Shown here piece by piece: positions 1-6,427 of a stretch of DNA of 11,961 nt. The stretch's first letter is position 1. Each line of letters starts with the position of its first letter. The DNA comes from Pseudomonadota bacterium. GTDB lineage: Bacteria > Pseudomonadota > Gammaproteobacteria > UBA5335. The stretch covers positions 1 through 11,961 of the forward strand of contig JAJXTQ010000028.1 of the NCBI GenBank assembly GCA_021783685.1, given 5' to 3'. The notes under the pieces are model-generated. The model ran no database searches. It saw nothing but the letters and a program-made list of their open reading frames with translations, and was not told where the DNA came from. Position numbers and translations under genes: made by a program.

Positions 1-104
1 CAACGGCGGATCGGCAACCGGGCCTGAAGGCTGCGATTGTGGCTTGGAGGACAAAGGCGTCCTGGACCCCGTTCATCGTGCGGGCATCCAGAGCGCCTTT
101 TTTT
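1..104 (+). promoter_or_regulatory. ANTAR-type antitermination leader of the nitrate operon
   Basis: This is the untranslated leader before the nitrate operon. A hairpin pairs AGGAC (48-52) with GTCCT (59-63) around the hexaloop AAAGGC (53-58), which has A at loop position 1 and G at position 4, the signature of RNA bound by ANTAR domains (NasR, NasT, EutV). Its 3' half (56-66) is also the 5' arm of the terminator at 56-104, so the two structures cannot form together. A second candidate hexaloop, AACGGC (2-7), closes with C1-G8, and its 5' arm would lie left of the window. The known mechanism is that an ANTAR protein binds the paired hexaloops, stabilises the second hairpin and prevents termination. 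The motif and overlap are seen; the ANTAR partner (NasT) is inferred and not encoded here. The promoter is outside the window. Confidence 0.75.
56..104 (+). terminator. Rho-independent terminator in the operon leader (attenuator)
   Basis: The 5' arm GGCGTCCTGGA (56-66) pairs with TCCAGAGCGCC (87-97) over 11 positions. Nine are Watson-Crick, one is a T-G wobble and one is a C-A mismatch. The loop is 20 nt and seven T follow directly (98-104). It lies only 18 nt before the nasS-like start codon, so it would stop transcription before the operon unless it is disrupted. Its 5' arm overlaps the A1/G4 hexaloop hairpin at 48-63, so it reads as a conditional attenuator. It could instead be a plain terminator of an upstream gene, but the overlapping antiterminator hairpin argues against that. 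Confidence 0.85.
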
Positions 105-122
105 GTGCAGACAAGGGGAGAT

Positions 123-1412
123 ATGGCAGCGATCCACTCGGGATTGGAACAGCGTCGGGTGCGGCTGGGATTCATCCCGCTCGCCGATTGCGCCGTGCTG
201 ATCGCAGCGCAGGAGCAGGGTTTTTTCGCTCGTCACGGGCTGGCGGTGCAACTGGTCCGGGAACCGTCCTGGGCCAACATCCGCGACAAGGTCGACAGCG
301 GCGCCCTGGACGGTGCACACATGCTGGCGCCGATGGTGCTGGCGGCGGGGCGGGATGTTTCGGGCGCCGGTGTCCGCCCGCTCGTCACCGCGTTCAGCCT
401 AGGGCTGAACGGCAATGCGATCACCGTTTCCCGCGCGCTGCATGCGCGCATGAGCGAGGCGGATCCTGCGGCCATGGCCGAGCAGCCCTGCACGGCGCGC
501 GCGCTGCGGGCCGTCATCGCGGCCGATCGGCGCGCCGGCCGCGCGCCCCTGACCTTTGCGACGGTGTTCACCTTCTCCGCCCACGATCTGCAATTGCGCG
601 ACTGGCTCTGCGCCGTCGGCATCGATCCTGATCGGGACGTGCGGCTGGTGGTGATTCCGCCGCCGCAGATGGCCGATCACCTGGAGGCCGGGCTGATCGA
701 TGGCTACTGCGTGGGCGAGCCCTGGAACAGCCAGGCGGTGGCGCGCGGCATCGGCTGCATCGTGATCAGCGGGTATGAGTTCTGGAACAACGCACCGGAA
801 AAGGTGCTGGGCGTCACCCGCGACTGGGCCGAGGCGCATCCGCGCACCCACCTCACCCTGCTCATGGCGCTGCTGGAGGCGGCGCAGTGGCTGGACGAGC
901 CGGAGCATCGCGAGCCGGCCGCCACCTGGCTCGCGGAGGAAGCCTATGTGCGGGCCCCGCTGGACGCGGTGCGACGCGCCATGACGGGGCAGATGATCTA
1001 CGTGCCCGGCGAGGCCGCCCGGGCGCAGCCGGACTTCCACGTCTTTCATCGCTATGCGGCCAATTTTCCCTGGCGCTCCCACGCCATCTGGTTTCTGGCC
1101 CAGATGGCACGCTGGGGACGCATCGAGCGCCCCGCCGACTGGCTGGCCGCGGCCCGGGAGGTCTATCGCCCGGACCGCTATCGGGCGGCTGCCGAGGCGC
1201 TCGGGATGCCCAGCCCCCAGGGCGACCTGAAGACCGAAGGCAGCCATGCACTGCCCTGGACACTGGCCGATGCCACGGCACCCCTCACCCTCGGCGCCGA
1301 CCGGTTCTTCGACGGCCGCCTTTTCGATCCGCTCGCGCCCGAGGCCGTGCCCGATCGCCTCACGGCATCACCATTCACCGATTCATCGTGCAACCCACAG
1401 GAGCGTTCATGA
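123..1412 (+). CDS. nasS: NasS-like cytosolic nitrate/nitrite sensor (NrtA/CmpA-family binding protein without signal peptide)
   Basis: This 429-residue protein of the NrtA/CmpA substrate-binding family starts with LGFIPLADCAVL and carries GALDGAHML and GNAITVS. His154 (SAHDLQLRDW), EPWN (199-202) and Lys227 (APEKVLGV) match the ligand-site regions of the NrtA fold. It has no signal peptide: the family fold starts within about 15 residues of Met1, and the earlier in-frame ATG at 39 would add a non-hydrophobic stretch lying in the leader terminator. The start at 123 has AAGG (113-116) 6 nt upstream. Binding proteins of this family kept in the cytosol next to nrt genes are typically NasS, which holds the ANTAR antiterminator NasT until nitrate or nitrite binds. 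The leader in front fits that role. The stop overlaps the nrtA start (ATGA). No NasT is encoded nearby, so the NasS call is inferred; a transport protein that lost its signal is the alternative. Confidence 0.75.
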   Translation: MAAIHSGLEQRRVRLGFIPLADCAVLIAAQEQGFFARHGLAVQLVREPSWANIRDKVDSGALDGAHMLAPMVLAAGRDVSGAGVRPLVTAFSLGLNGNAITVSRALHARMSEADPAAMAEQPCTARALRAVIAADRRAGRAPLTFATVFTFSAHDLQLRDWLCAVGIDPDRDVRLVVIPPPQMADHLEAGLIDGYCVGEPWNSQAVARGIGCIVISGYEFWNNAPEKVLGVTRDWAEAHPRTHLTLLMALLEAAQWLDEPEHREPAATWLAEEAYVRAPLDAVRRAMTGQMIYVPGEAARAQPDFHVFHRYAANFPWRSHAIWFLAQMARWGRIERPADWLAAAREVYRPDRYRAAAEALGMPSPQGDLKTEGSHALPWTLADATAPLTLGADRFFDGRLFDPLAPEAVPDRLTASPFTDSSCNPQERS

Positions 1413-2806
1413 ACAGGTTCAACGTCACCATCGCGCGCTGGCGCGCCTCGGCCGCAGCCACCGTGCTGGCGCTGGGGCTCTTTGGCGCCGCATCGGCGCC
1501 CAGTCCGGCAAACGCGGCCGTCGGCGCCCCGGAAAAGGAAGAGCTGAAACTCGGTTTCATCAAGCTCACCGACATGGCCCCTCTGGCCGTGGCCTACGAG
1601 AAGGGCTACTTCGAGGATGAAGGGCTCTATGTCACGCTCGAGGCGCAGGCCAACTGGAAGGTGCTGTTCGACCGCGTGGTCACCGGCGAACTGGACGGGG
1701 CGCACATGCTGGCGGCCATGCCGCTGGTCGCCGCCACCGGCACCAGCACGGCGGCCGAGATCATCTCGCCCCTGACCCTGTCCTACAACGGCGCCGCCAT
1801 CACCGTCTCCAACGCGGTCTGGGCCGAGATGAAGAAACAGGTGCCGATGGCGGACGGCAAGCCGGTCCATCCCATCAGCGCCGCGGCGCTCAAGCCGGTG
1901 CTCGAGTCCTACAAGAAAGCCGGCAAGCCCTTCAACCTGGGGATGACCTTCCCCATCGGCACCCACAACTATCTCTTGCGCTACTGGCTGGCCGCGGGCG
2001 GCATCCACCCCGGCTTCTATGCGCCGGCCAAGGGCGACAACAGCGGCAACCTCAAGGCCGAGGCCATGCTGTCGGTCGTCCCGCCGCCGCAGATGGTACC
2101 GACCATGGACGCCGGCACCACCGTGGGCTACTGCGTCGGTGAACCCTGGAACCAGCAGGCGGTGTTCAAGGGTCTGGGCGTGCCCGTCATGACCAGCGAG
2201 AACCTCTGGCCGGACGGCGCCGACAAGGTCTTCGGCATCACCAAAGGGTTTGCCGAGAAAAATCCCAACACCACGGTGCGCATGGTCAAGGCGCTGATCC
2301 GCGCGTCTGCCTGGCTCGATGCCAACAACAACGCCAACCGGCCCGAGGCGGTGCGCATCATCGCCAAGCCCAACTACGTGGGCGCCGAGGAGCGCGTGCT
2401 GGCGAACAGCATGACCGGGACCTTCGAATTCGAGAAAGGTGACAAGCGGCCCATTCCCGACTTCAACAAGTTCTTCCGCGGCTACTACGCCTATCCCTAC
2501 GCCTCCGATGCGGTCTGGTGGCTGACGCAGATGCGTCGCTGGGGCCACATCCCCGAGCAGAAGTCCGATGGCTGGTATCTCGAGACCGCCAAGAAAGCCT
2601 ACCGCGGGGATATCTATCTCGCCGCGGCCAAGGAACTCATCGCGGACGGCAAGATGAAAGCGGCCGATTTCCCCGATCTGTCGAAGGATTTTTCCATCAA
2701 GCCGCCGCGCAAGAGCCCGCTGGACGGCATCGAGTTCGATGCCCGCAAGCCCAACGCCTATCTGGCCCAGTTTGCCATCGGCCTGAAAGGCAGCGAACAG
2801 CCCTGA
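1409..2806 (+). CDS. nrtA: Nitrate/nitrite ABC transporter substrate-binding protein NrtA
   Basis: This 465-residue periplasmic binding protein would capture nitrate or nitrite and deliver it to NrtB. The start at 1409 overlaps the upstream stop (ATGA) and has AGGAG (1399-1403) 5 nt before it. An N-terminal Sec-type signal has a basic stretch, a hydrophobic core (TVLALGLFGAASA) and likely cleavage near ANA-AV around residues 36-37. The mature part carries LGFIKLTDMAPL, GELDGAHML, GAAITVS, His186 (GTHNYLLRYW), EPWN (245-248) and Lys273 (GADKVFGI). These parallel the signal-less paralogue upstream, so the two genes probably share an origin by duplication. Its length suits the family. A 12-bp hairpin just after the stop may stabilise its message. 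Bicarbonate (CmpA) specificity cannot be excluded from sequence alone, but the NasS-like neighbour and antitermination leader favour nitrate or nitrite. Confidence 0.9.
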   Translation: MNRFNVTIARWRASAAATVLALGLFGAASAPSPANAAVGAPEKEELKLGFIKLTDMAPLAVAYEKGYFEDEGLYVTLEAQANWKVLFDRVVTGELDGAHMLAAMPLVAATGTSTAAEIISPLTLSYNGAAITVSNAVWAEMKKQVPMADGKPVHPISAAALKPVLESYKKAGKPFNLGMTFPIGTHNYLLRYWLAAGGIHPGFYAPAKGDNSGNLKAEAMLSVVPPPQMVPTMDAGTTVGYCVGEPWNQQAVFKGLGVPVMTSENLWPDGADKVFGITKGFAEKNPNTTVRMVKALIRASAWLDANNNANRPEAVRIIAKPNYVGAEERVLANSMTGTFEFEKGDKRPIPDFNKFFRGYYAYPYASDAVWWLTQMRRWGHIPEQKSDGWYLETAKKAYRGDIYLAAAKELIADGKMKAADFPDLSKDFSIKPPRKSPLDGIEFDARKPNAYLAQFAIGLKGSEQP

Positions 2807-2820
2807 GGGGCGTTGATCCC

Positions 2821-2849
2821 GCCGGATCGGGCCCCAAGCCCGGTCCGGC
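2821..2849 (+). promoter_or_regulatory. Intercistronic stem-loop between nrtA and nrtB
   Basis: GCCGGATCGGGC (2821-2832) pairs with GCCCGGTCCGGC (2838-2849) over 12 positions, all paired with one T-G wobble, around the 5-nt loop CCCAA. No T-run follows (CCGTTTCG), so it is unlikely to be an efficient Rho-independent terminator. It starts 14 nt after the nrtA stop. Such hairpins after binding-protein genes in ABC operons can block 3' exonucleases and let the binding protein outnumber the permease. That role is inferred here. Confidence 0.7.
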
Positions 2850-2873
2850 CCGTTTCGAAGGAGGCATGACCCC

Positions 2874-3914
2874 ATGGCTACCCCGATCCCCCTGCTTTCC
2901 ACCGCATCCCGGCCCCGGGCCCTCCTTCGAGGAGTTTCGTCGATGAACGCATGGACACGGCTGCGCGCTGCGCGTCCCGTTTTTCCGTCGCTGGCCTGGA
3001 TCCGCGCGCTGATCCTGCCGCTGTGCGGCATCCTTGCTTTCCTGCTGGTCTGGCATGTGGCCGCCGGTCGGATCAGCACCTCGCTGGGCCAGTTCCCGGG
3101 GCCGGCCGATACCGCGCGCGCCGCGCAGGGACTCTATGTCGAGTTCCAGGAAGAGCGTGAGAAGGCGGTTGCGTTCGAGGCGCGCCAGGCCGAGCGCAAC
3201 GCCGCGCGTCTGGCCGAGAATCCCGATGCCGAGGTGAGCGTGCGCGCCTACGCGGGCCGACCGACCTTTCCGGATCAGATCCGCACCAGCCTCGTCACGG
3301 TGATGAGCGGCTTTTTGCTGGCGTCCCTGATCGCGGTGCCGTTCGGCGTCCTGATCGGCCTGAGCAGCGGGCTTTACGCCAGCGCCAACCCCTTGATCCA
3401 GCTGCTCAAGCCGGTATCGCCGCTGGCCTGGCTGCCGCTGGTGACGCTGGTGGTGAGCGCGGCCTATGTGAGCGACGACCCGCTCTTCGCCAAGTCCTAT
3501 CTGGTGTCCACCATCACGGTGATGATGTGTTCGCTGTGGCCCTCGCTGATCAACACGGCCGTCGGCGTGGCCGGCGTCGACAAGGATCTGGTCAACGTCA
3601 GCCGCGTACTGAGGCTGGGCTGGGCGACCCATGTCCGCAAGATCGTGCTGCCCTCGGCGGTACCGATGATCTTCACCGGTCTGCGGCTGTCGCTCGGGGT
3701 CGCCTGGATGGTGCTCATCGCCGCCGAGATGCTGTCGCAGAATCCGGGGCTCGGCAAGTTCGTCTGGGATGAATTCCAGAACGGCAACGCCCAATCCCTC
3801 GGCCGCATCATGGTCGCGGTGCTCACCATCGGCCTGATCGGTCTGGTCCTGGATCGCGGCATGTTGCTGCTGCAACGCCGGCTGTCCTGGGACAAAACCG
3901 CCATCACCCGCTGA
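2874..3914 (+). CDS. nrtB: Nitrate/nitrite ABC transporter permease NrtB
   Basis: This inner-membrane permease (346 residues from 2874) would form the channel for the substrate captured by NrtA. It has an N-terminal membrane segment (about residues 43-64, LILPLCGILAFLLVWHVAAG). A charged stretch of about 50 residues rich in E, R and A follows. A BPD_transp_1-type core with several hydrophobic helices begins near residue 137. The cytoplasmic coupling (EAA-like) loop is visible as LRLGWATHVRKIVLPSAVPM. Two starts are possible. ATG 2874 has AAGGAGG (2858-2864) at 9 nt. ATG 2943 (MNAWTRLR) has GGAG (2931-2934) at 8 nt and would give 323 residues. I chose 2874 for the stronger ribosome site, but 2943 is nearly as good and removes a region with no family features. 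The gene lies 14 nt before the ATPase gene. Confidence 0.9.
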   Translation: MATPIPLLSTASRPRALLRGVSSMNAWTRLRAARPVFPSLAWIRALILPLCGILAFLLVWHVAAGRISTSLGQFPGPADTARAAQGLYVEFQEEREKAVAFEARQAERNAARLAENPDAEVSVRAYAGRPTFPDQIRTSLVTVMSGFLLASLIAVPFGVLIGLSSGLYASANPLIQLLKPVSPLAWLPLVTLVVSAAYVSDDPLFAKSYLVSTITVMMCSLWPSLINTAVGVAGVDKDLVNVSRVLRLGWATHVRKIVLPSAVPMIFTGLRLSLGVAWMVLIAAEMLSQNPGLGKFVWDEFQNGNAQSLGRIMVAVLTIGLIGLVLDRGMLLLQRRLSWDKTAITR

Positions 3915-3928
3915 ACGAGGAGATTCCC

Positions 3929-4726
3929 ATGGCCCAGTCCTATCTCGAGCTGACGCAGGTTTCCATCACCTTCGCGACCCCCAAGGGGCCGTTCACGGCC
4001 CTGCAGGACGTCAATCTCGGCATCGCGCGCGGCGAGTACGTCTCGCTCATCGGTCATTCCGGCTGCGGCAAGTCCACCGTGCTCAACATCATCGCCGGCC
4101 TGCTCACCGCCAGCACGGGCGGCGTGATCCTGGACGGTCGCGAGGTCAGCGGTCCCGGCCCCGAGCGGGCGGTGGTGTTCCAGAATCATTCCCTGCTGCC
4201 CTGGCTCAGCGTCTACGAGAACGTTGCGCTGGCGGTGCGCCAGGTGTTTCGCGGTCGCAAGACGCGCGCCGAGATGCACGAGTGGATCGAGCACAACCTC
4301 GCGCTGGTCAACATGTCCCACGCCAGCCACAAGCGGCCGCACGAGATTTCGGGCGGGATGAAGCAGCGTGTTGGCATCGCGCGGGCGCTGGCCATGGAGC
4401 CCAAGGTCATGCTCATGGACGAGCCGTTCGGCGCTCTCGACGCCCTGACGCGGGCGACGCTGCAGGAAACCGTGATGGACCTGCACGCCCGGCTCGGCAA
4501 CACCATCGTCATGATCACCCACGACATGGACGAGGCGGTGCTGCTTTCCGACCGCATCGTGATGATGACCAACGGCCCGGCGGCAACGGTGGGCGAGATT
4601 CTCAGCGTCGACCTGCCGCGCCCACGCGAGCGCATGGCGCTGGCCGAGAATCCCGCCTTTCATCACTACCGCGCCGAAGGACTGCGCTTCCTCTACGAGC
4701 GCCATCGCCGGCCGGCGGCGGCTTGA
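3929..4726 (+). CDS. nrtD: Nitrate/nitrite ABC transporter ATP-binding protein (NrtD-type)
   Basis: This 265-residue ATPase would power the NrtAB transporter on the cytoplasmic face. Visible motifs are Walker A GHSGCGKST (42-50), Q-loop in VVFQNHSLLPWLSVYENV, signature SGGMKQRV (141-148), Walker B VMLMDEPFGALD (Asp164-Glu165) and the switch His198 in ITHDMDEA. It has one nucleotide-binding domain only and ends soon after it, so it resembles NrtD rather than cyanobacterial NrtC, which has an extra C-terminal NrtA-like domain. It would work as a homodimer. GAGGAG (3917-3922) lies 6 nt before the ATG, and the gene follows nrtB by 14 nt. It is the last gene of the operon in the window, and no reductase gene follows. 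Some annotations call such single-ATPase systems NrtC. Confidence 0.92.
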   Translation: MAQSYLELTQVSITFATPKGPFTALQDVNLGIARGEYVSLIGHSGCGKSTVLNIIAGLLTASTGGVILDGREVSGPGPERAVVFQNHSLLPWLSVYENVALAVRQVFRGRKTRAEMHEWIEHNLALVNMSHASHKRPHEISGGMKQRVGIARALAMEPKVMLMDEPFGALDALTRATLQETVMDLHARLGNTIVMITHDMDEAVLLSDRIVMMTNGPAATVGEILSVDLPRPRERMALAENPAFHHYRAEGLRFLYERHRRPAAA

Positions 4727-4767
4727 CCGGGTCTTTGCGGCGCGGGCTGTCCCGGTTGCGCAGGTGT

Positions 4768-4796
4768 TTGATGAACCGTTGAAATGGGAGTAGAAA
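4768..4796 (+). promoter_or_regulatory. Possible sigma-70-type promoter for the CsgG-like gene
   Basis: TTGATG (4768-4773) and TAGAAA (4791-4796) are spaced by 17 nt, and each matches 4 of 6 consensus bases. They lie in the 158-nt gap between the transporter operon and the CsgG-like lipoprotein gene, about 90 nt before its start. No clear terminator follows the transporter: only a 6-bp ACCGGG/CCCGGT pairing with a long loop and no T-run is visible. Read-through is therefore possible. The call is weak. Confidence 0.3.
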
Positions 4797-4884
4797 GGCG
4801 AACGGACGTGCCGCTGGTCCTGCGGAGTGCGGCGGGGTGGCGGCCCGTGGTCCAGAAATCATCAAACTCTTTGGGGGAATCAGG

Positions 4885-5721
4885 ATGAAGAAGATTCTGG
4901 GAAGCGTGCTGGCTGCCAGCGTGCTGCTGGCGGGGTGTCAGGGCACCACGCCGAGTATCGGCAGCAGTGGGGCGCGCACCGTCGCGACCGGCGCTGCCGG
5001 CGGCGCGACGGCCGAGAATGCCAATGCGCAGCTGGAGCGCTGTACCGAAACCATGGGGACGCTCGCCGTGGAGGAGAATCAGGGGGATGCCTGGTACTCG
5101 GTGTTCCGGCAGCGCTTCCAGCTCGAGTCGACGGTGCCGACCCTGCGCCTTCTGATTCAGCAATCCAATTGCTTCGTGCTGGTCGAACGCGGTCGCGCCA
5201 TGAACAACATGATGGTCGAGCGGCAGCTGGAGCAATCCGGCGAGATGCGCGGCGGCAGCAACTTCGGCAAGGGCCAGATGGTCGCCGCCGACTACACCAT
5301 GATTCCGTCGGTGACCTTCAGCAAGCAGAATACGGGCGGGCTGGGCGGCGTGGTCGGCGCGTTCTCTCCGGTGGCAGGCGCAGTGGCCGGTGGCTTCAGT
5401 TTCAATGATGCCGCGACGGTGTTGACCATGATCGACAACCGCTCCGGTGTCCAACTGGCGGCGGCCGAGGGCAGCGCGCGAAATACGGATTTTGCCGGCA
5501 TGGGCGCGCTGTTCGCCGGAGTCGGTCTCGGCGTCGGTGGTCGATCCAAGACGCCGCAGGAAAAAGTGCTCGTGGCGGCCTTCATGGATTCCTACAACCA
5601 GATGGTGCGCGCGGTGCGCAACTATCAGGCGCAGACCGTGCGGGGTGGCCTCGGTACGGGCGGGCGGCTCGGTGTGGACGGCGGCAGCACGCCGGCATCA
5701 CGGGAAATCAACAGCCGCTGA
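4885..5721 (+). CDS. CsgG/HfaB-like outer-membrane lipoprotein (orphan)
   Basis: This predicted 278-residue lipoprotein starts at ATG 4885, with GGGGGA (4873-4878) 6 nt upstream. An earlier in-frame start at 4837 would put 16 residues before the signal. The signal MKKILGSVLAASVLLAGC has a lipobox LLAGC with Cys18 as lipid site and Gln19 at +2, consistent with outer-membrane sorting. The body resembles the CsgG family: VPTLRLLIQQSNCFVLVERG, then DYTMIPSVTF, a Gly/Ala-rich hydrophobic loop (LGGVVGAFSPVAGAVAGGF) and VLTMIDNRSGVQLAAAEGSA. A second Gly-rich stretch and a basic Gly-rich tail follow. In curli systems CsgG forms a secretion pore. No csgA, csgB, csgE or csgF is visible here, so the export role cannot be assumed. 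The gene ends in hairpins and a terminator, so it is probably monocistronic. The family call rests on motif resemblance only. Confidence 0.7.
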   Translation: MKKILGSVLAASVLLAGCQGTTPSIGSSGARTVATGAAGGATAENANAQLERCTETMGTLAVEENQGDAWYSVFRQRFQLESTVPTLRLLIQQSNCFVLVERGRAMNNMMVERQLEQSGEMRGGSNFGKGQMVAADYTMIPSVTFSKQNTGGLGGVVGAFSPVAGAVAGGFSFNDAATVLTMIDNRSGVQLAAAEGSARNTDFAGMGALFAGVGLGVGGRSKTPQEKVLVAAFMDSYNQMVRAVRNYQAQTVRGGLGTGGRLGVDGGSTPASREINSR

Positions 5722-5733
5722 TCGGAGCGGCTG
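5712..5733 (+). other. Stem-loop overlapping the stop codon of the CsgG-like gene
   Basis: CAGCCGCT (5712-5719) and AGCGGCTG (5726-5733) form a perfect 8-bp stem around a 6-nt loop. It includes the stop codon (5719-5721) and has no T-run. It stands 17 nt before the clear terminator, so the mRNA 3' end carries two tandem hairpins. It may protect the 3' end or assist termination. Confidence 0.55.
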
Positions 5734-5750
5734 ACTCACGTAGAATCGGT

Positions 5751-5780
5751 CCCGGCAGGTTGATCCTGCCGGGTTTTTTT
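5751..5780 (+). terminator. Rho-independent terminator after the CsgG-like gene
   Basis: CCCGGCAGG (5751-5759) pairs perfectly with CCTGCCGGG (5765-5773) around the loop TTGAT, followed by seven T (5774-5780). This is a textbook intrinsic terminator 30 nt after the stop codon. It separates the CsgG-like gene from the glycine-zipper lipoprotein gene, which must then have its own promoter between about 5781 and 5870. I could not identify a convincing one there. Confidence 0.95.
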
Positions 5781-5879
5781 GTGGGTTTCGCCCGGGAACG
5801 CGACCGGCGGTGCCGGGTCTGAAGCAGGGAAGCTCACGACGAGCGACACGAAAATCGAAGCAAAAACGAGGATGGGATC

Positions 5880-6347
5880 ATGCGAAAGTCAGCCATAGCC
5901 ATCGGCAGTCTGGCCGGCGCGCTCCTGATCGCGGGTTGCGCCCCCAGCCAGTCGCCCGGGGTGTATCAGCGCGACCAGGCCATGCGCGCCCTGGAGGTTC
6001 AGACCGGCGTCATCGAAAACATTCGGAGCATCGTGATCGAGGGCAACCGTTCCGTAGCGAGTCAGATTGGCGGCGCGGTGGTGGGCGGTGTGCTCGGGAG
6101 CACCGTCGGGAGCGGCACCGGCCGGCGGCTGGCGACCACGGCGGGAGCTGCGGCTGGCACGGTCGCCGGCCAAGCGGCCGAGGAGCGCGCCACGCGCCAG
6201 CAGGGCGTCGAGGTGACCGTGCGTCTGACCGACGGCAGCGTCATTGCCGTGGCCCAGGCCGTCGATCCGTCGATGGCGCCGTTCATGCTGGGCGAGCGTG
6301 TGCGGGTGTTGCGCAGCGCCGACGGGGCGTTGCGCGTGAGTCGTTGA
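5880..6347 (+). CDS. SlyB/Pcp-like glycine-zipper outer-membrane lipoprotein
   Basis: This small protein (155 residues) has a lipoprotein signal MRKSAIAIGSLAGALLIAGC, with the lipobox Cys at residue 20 and Ala at +2, consistent with the outer membrane. A glycine-zipper region spans about residues 64-97 (GGAVVGGVLG, then SGTGRR, then AGAAAGTVAG), the two-hairpin pattern of SlyB/Pcp/17-kDa antigen proteins. A short C-terminal domain follows (VEVTVRLTDGSVIAVAQ, then LGERVRVL). GAGG (5868-5871) lies 8 nt before the start. Family members stabilise the outer membrane or respond to envelope stress, but the exact role is not visible here. It stands alone between two terminator-like structures. It shares an outer-membrane location, but no clear operon, with the CsgG-like gene upstream. 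Confidence 0.85.
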   Translation: MRKSAIAIGSLAGALLIAGCAPSQSPGVYQRDQAMRALEVQTGVIENIRSIVIEGNRSVASQIGGAVVGGVLGSTVGSGTGRRLATTAGAAAGTVAGQAAEERATRQQGVEVTVRLTDGSVIAVAQAVDPSMAPFMLGERVRVLRSADGALRVSR

Positions 6348-6377
6348 CCCCCCGAGCGGAATTCCACACACTTGTCT

Positions 6378-6412
6378 GCGGGCGTGCCGGGTTGGGCGCG
6401 CCCGCGTCTTTT
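6378..6412 (+). terminator. Probable terminator after the glycine-zipper lipoprotein gene
   Basis: GCGGGCG (6378-6384) pairs with CGCCCGC (6399-6405) around a 14-nt loop, and GTCTTTT follows (6406-6412). An alternative fold uses the palindrome GGGCGCGCCC (6394-6403). The T-tract is short and interrupted, so termination may be partial. It ends about 16 nt before the M61 peptidase start, which leaves little room for a separate promoter and hints at some read-through. Confidence 0.5.
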
Positions 6413-6427
6413 GTGCCCGGATGACCG

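Noticed and set aside
39..122. Upstream in-frame ATG for the nasS-like gene at position 39
   Set aside because: It would place translation through the antiterminator hairpin and terminator, has no ribosome site, and encodes no signal peptide or family residues.
1178..3079. Long antisense open frame of 633 codons opposite nasS and nrtA
   Set aside because: It lies opposite well-supported genes, its translation is rich in Arg, Gly and His with no domain features, and such frames are expected in GC-rich DNA.
4726..4756. Terminator after nrtD from ACCGGG (4726-4731) and CCCGGT (4751-4756)
   Set aside because: It has a 6-bp stem, a 19-nt loop and no T-run, which is too weak to call.
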